Origin: Candidatus Binatia bacterium
GTDB taxonomy: Bacteria; Desulfobacterota; Binatia; Bin18
Assembly (NCBI GenBank): GCA_951812575.1
Contig: OX638322.1
Location: 248,001-312,000 of the forward strand
Length of the DNA stretch: 64,000 bases
Reading direction: 5' to 3'
Part shown: positions 63,424-64,000 of the stretch, one piece after another
Numbering within the stretch: position 1 is the stretch's first letter
Layout: each line of letters begins with the position of its first letter
Position numbers and translations under genes: made by a program
Notes under the pieces: generated by a model
The model's database searches: none
What the model saw: the letters and a program-made list of their open reading frames with translations, nothing else
Told to the model about the DNA's origin: nothing

Positions 63424-64000
63424 ATGACGACGAAGATGACGAAACGCCAATTCCTGCAATCCGTCGGAGCCGCGGCCGGAGTGGCCGCGGTGTATCGAAG
63501 CATGAATGCCCTGGGCCTTGTAGGAGCAAGCACGGCCCAGGCAGCCACACTCGATTTGTCGCCCGGCTCGGGCGGTGGGAAGAGCGTTGTCATCCTGGGG
63601 GCCGGTATCTCCGGCCTCGTGGCCGCTTATGAGTTGTCAAAAGCAGGCTATGACTGCACGATTTTAGAGGCTACCAATCGGGCCGGCGGGCGCAACGTGA
63701 CGGCCCGTGGCGGCGATATCATCAGAGAGGAAGACAGTCGGCAATGGGTAGGCTTTGACCCCGAGGAGCATTTGTACGCGAATCTCGGGCCGGCCCGCCT
63801 CCCCCACCACCACACAACTATACTCGGCTACTGTAAAGAATTTGGCGTTGATCTCGAAGTCTTTACCAACGACAACCGGGCGGCCTTTTTCCACAATCTG
63901 GAAGGCTTCGATGGCAAACCCGTAGTGGCGCGACAAGTGATGACGGATACGCGCGGGTATCTCGCCGAACTTCTGGCCAAGGCGGTAAACCGCAATGCCC
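63424..64000 (+). CDS. Flavin monoamine oxidase family protein, 3' truncated by window edge
   Basis: The first 192 residues are present. MTTKMTKRQFLQSVGAAAGVAAV is a Tat-like signal with Lys-Arg in place of Arg-Arg. After a linker, SVVILGAGISGLVAAYELSKAGYDCTILEATNRAGGR is the FAD-binding GxGxxG and E-x6-GGR pattern. GPARLPHHHTTILGYCKEFG is the conserved block of L-amino acid oxidases and monoamine oxidases of bacteria. GGGGGAGACAGC lies before ATG 63424. It reads off the right end of the window. It is divergent from the alpha/beta hydrolase operon, with a 195-bp gap that holds no other gene. Confidence 0.88.
   Translation, partial: MTTKMTKRQFLQSVGAAAGVAAVYRSMNALGLVGASTAQAATLDLSPGSGGGKSVVILGAGISGLVAAYELSKAGYDCTILEATNRAGGRNVTARGGDIIREEDSRQWVGFDPEEHLYANLGPARLPHHHTTILGYCKEFGVDLEVFTNDNRAAFFHNLEGFDGKPVVARQVMTDTRGYLAELLAKAVNRNA

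Overview
The window is 64 kb of moderately GC-rich, densely coded bacterial chromosome. I count about 57 protein genes or gene remnants, no rRNA, tRNA or CRISPR array, no recognisable insertion sequence, and almost no classical transcription regulators. The gene set is catabolic and secondary-metabolic: five LLM-class (luciferase-like) flavin/F420 oxidoreductases, four PF04909 amidohydrolases, two Tat-type amidohydrolases, crotonases, SDRs, alpha/beta hydrolases including a haloalkane dehalogenase and an epoxide hydrolase, a DDN-type (F420-associated) protein, and a CaiB/BaiF racemase. Together with the dispersed 'GTAGGGGC...GCCCCTAC' palindromes, this resembles uncultured soil, marine or sponge-associated lineages such as Tectomicrobia/Entotheonella or Binatota. 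That placement is an inference from gene content only; there is no phylogenetic marker here. A lipobox lipoprotein, Tat substrates and exported enzymes suggest a diderm cell.

Layout. 1-3.0 kb: end of an alpha-methylacyl-CoA racemase gene, 6-phosphogluconate dehydrogenase and glucokinase. 3.0-7.3 kb: minus-strand nitrilase, MoeA and MoeA-PBP fusion operon (molybdenum cofactor). 7.4-10 kb: small lipoprotein, crotonase, PNPOx-fold protein and PaiB-like protein. 10-11.8 kb: a lone DUF262-DUF1524 (GmrSD-type) nuclease. 11.9-15.3 kb: ArsS and ArsM (arsenosugar pathway), then a soluble reductive-dehalogenase-like Fe-S protein. 15.4-23.3 kb: TrpB2, SDRs, hydrolases, a MetE-like enzyme, an epoxide hydrolase and an LLM enzyme. 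23.3-30.8 kb: a mosaic whose modules are separated by copies of the 3' end of a DUF169 gene. The modules are a triple-RidA protein with a FadH-like flavoenzyme, then an exported cyclase with an LLM enzyme, then a toxin-antitoxin pair. 30.9-35.7 kb: GST, LLM, PF04909 amidohydrolase, haloalkane dehalogenase and an atypical SDR. 35.9-44.3 kb: two near-identical Tat amidohydrolases in direct orientation bracketing a CehA/McbA metallohydrolase, a 2OG-Fe dioxygenase, a SnoaL-like protein and a flavin monooxygenase. 44.4-52 kb: LLM enzymes, an N-formylglutamate-amidohydrolase/isochorismatase/glutamine-synthetase-like operon, a DDN-like protein, a cupin and a crotonase. 52.3-56.8 kb: MFS exporter, BrnTA remnant, and quinol-type nitric oxide reductase with an exported PPOX protein. 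56.9-63.2 kb: PF04909 amidohydrolases, DUF29, sulfotransferase and alpha/beta hydrolase. 63.4 kb to the end: the start of a flavin amine oxidase.

How it fits together. Many short same-strand runs have 4-30 bp gaps or ATGA overlaps, so they are likely small operons for specific xenobiotic-like or natural-product substrates (halides, epoxides, amides, CoA thioesters, arsenic). The region also shows repeated recombination: direct duplications, toxin-antitoxin modules at different stages of decay, and gene fragments left between intact genes. Several enzymes lack a residue normally needed for catalysis (a PF04909 protein, an alpha/beta hydrolase and an SDR). They may be structural partners or enzymes with altered chemistry.
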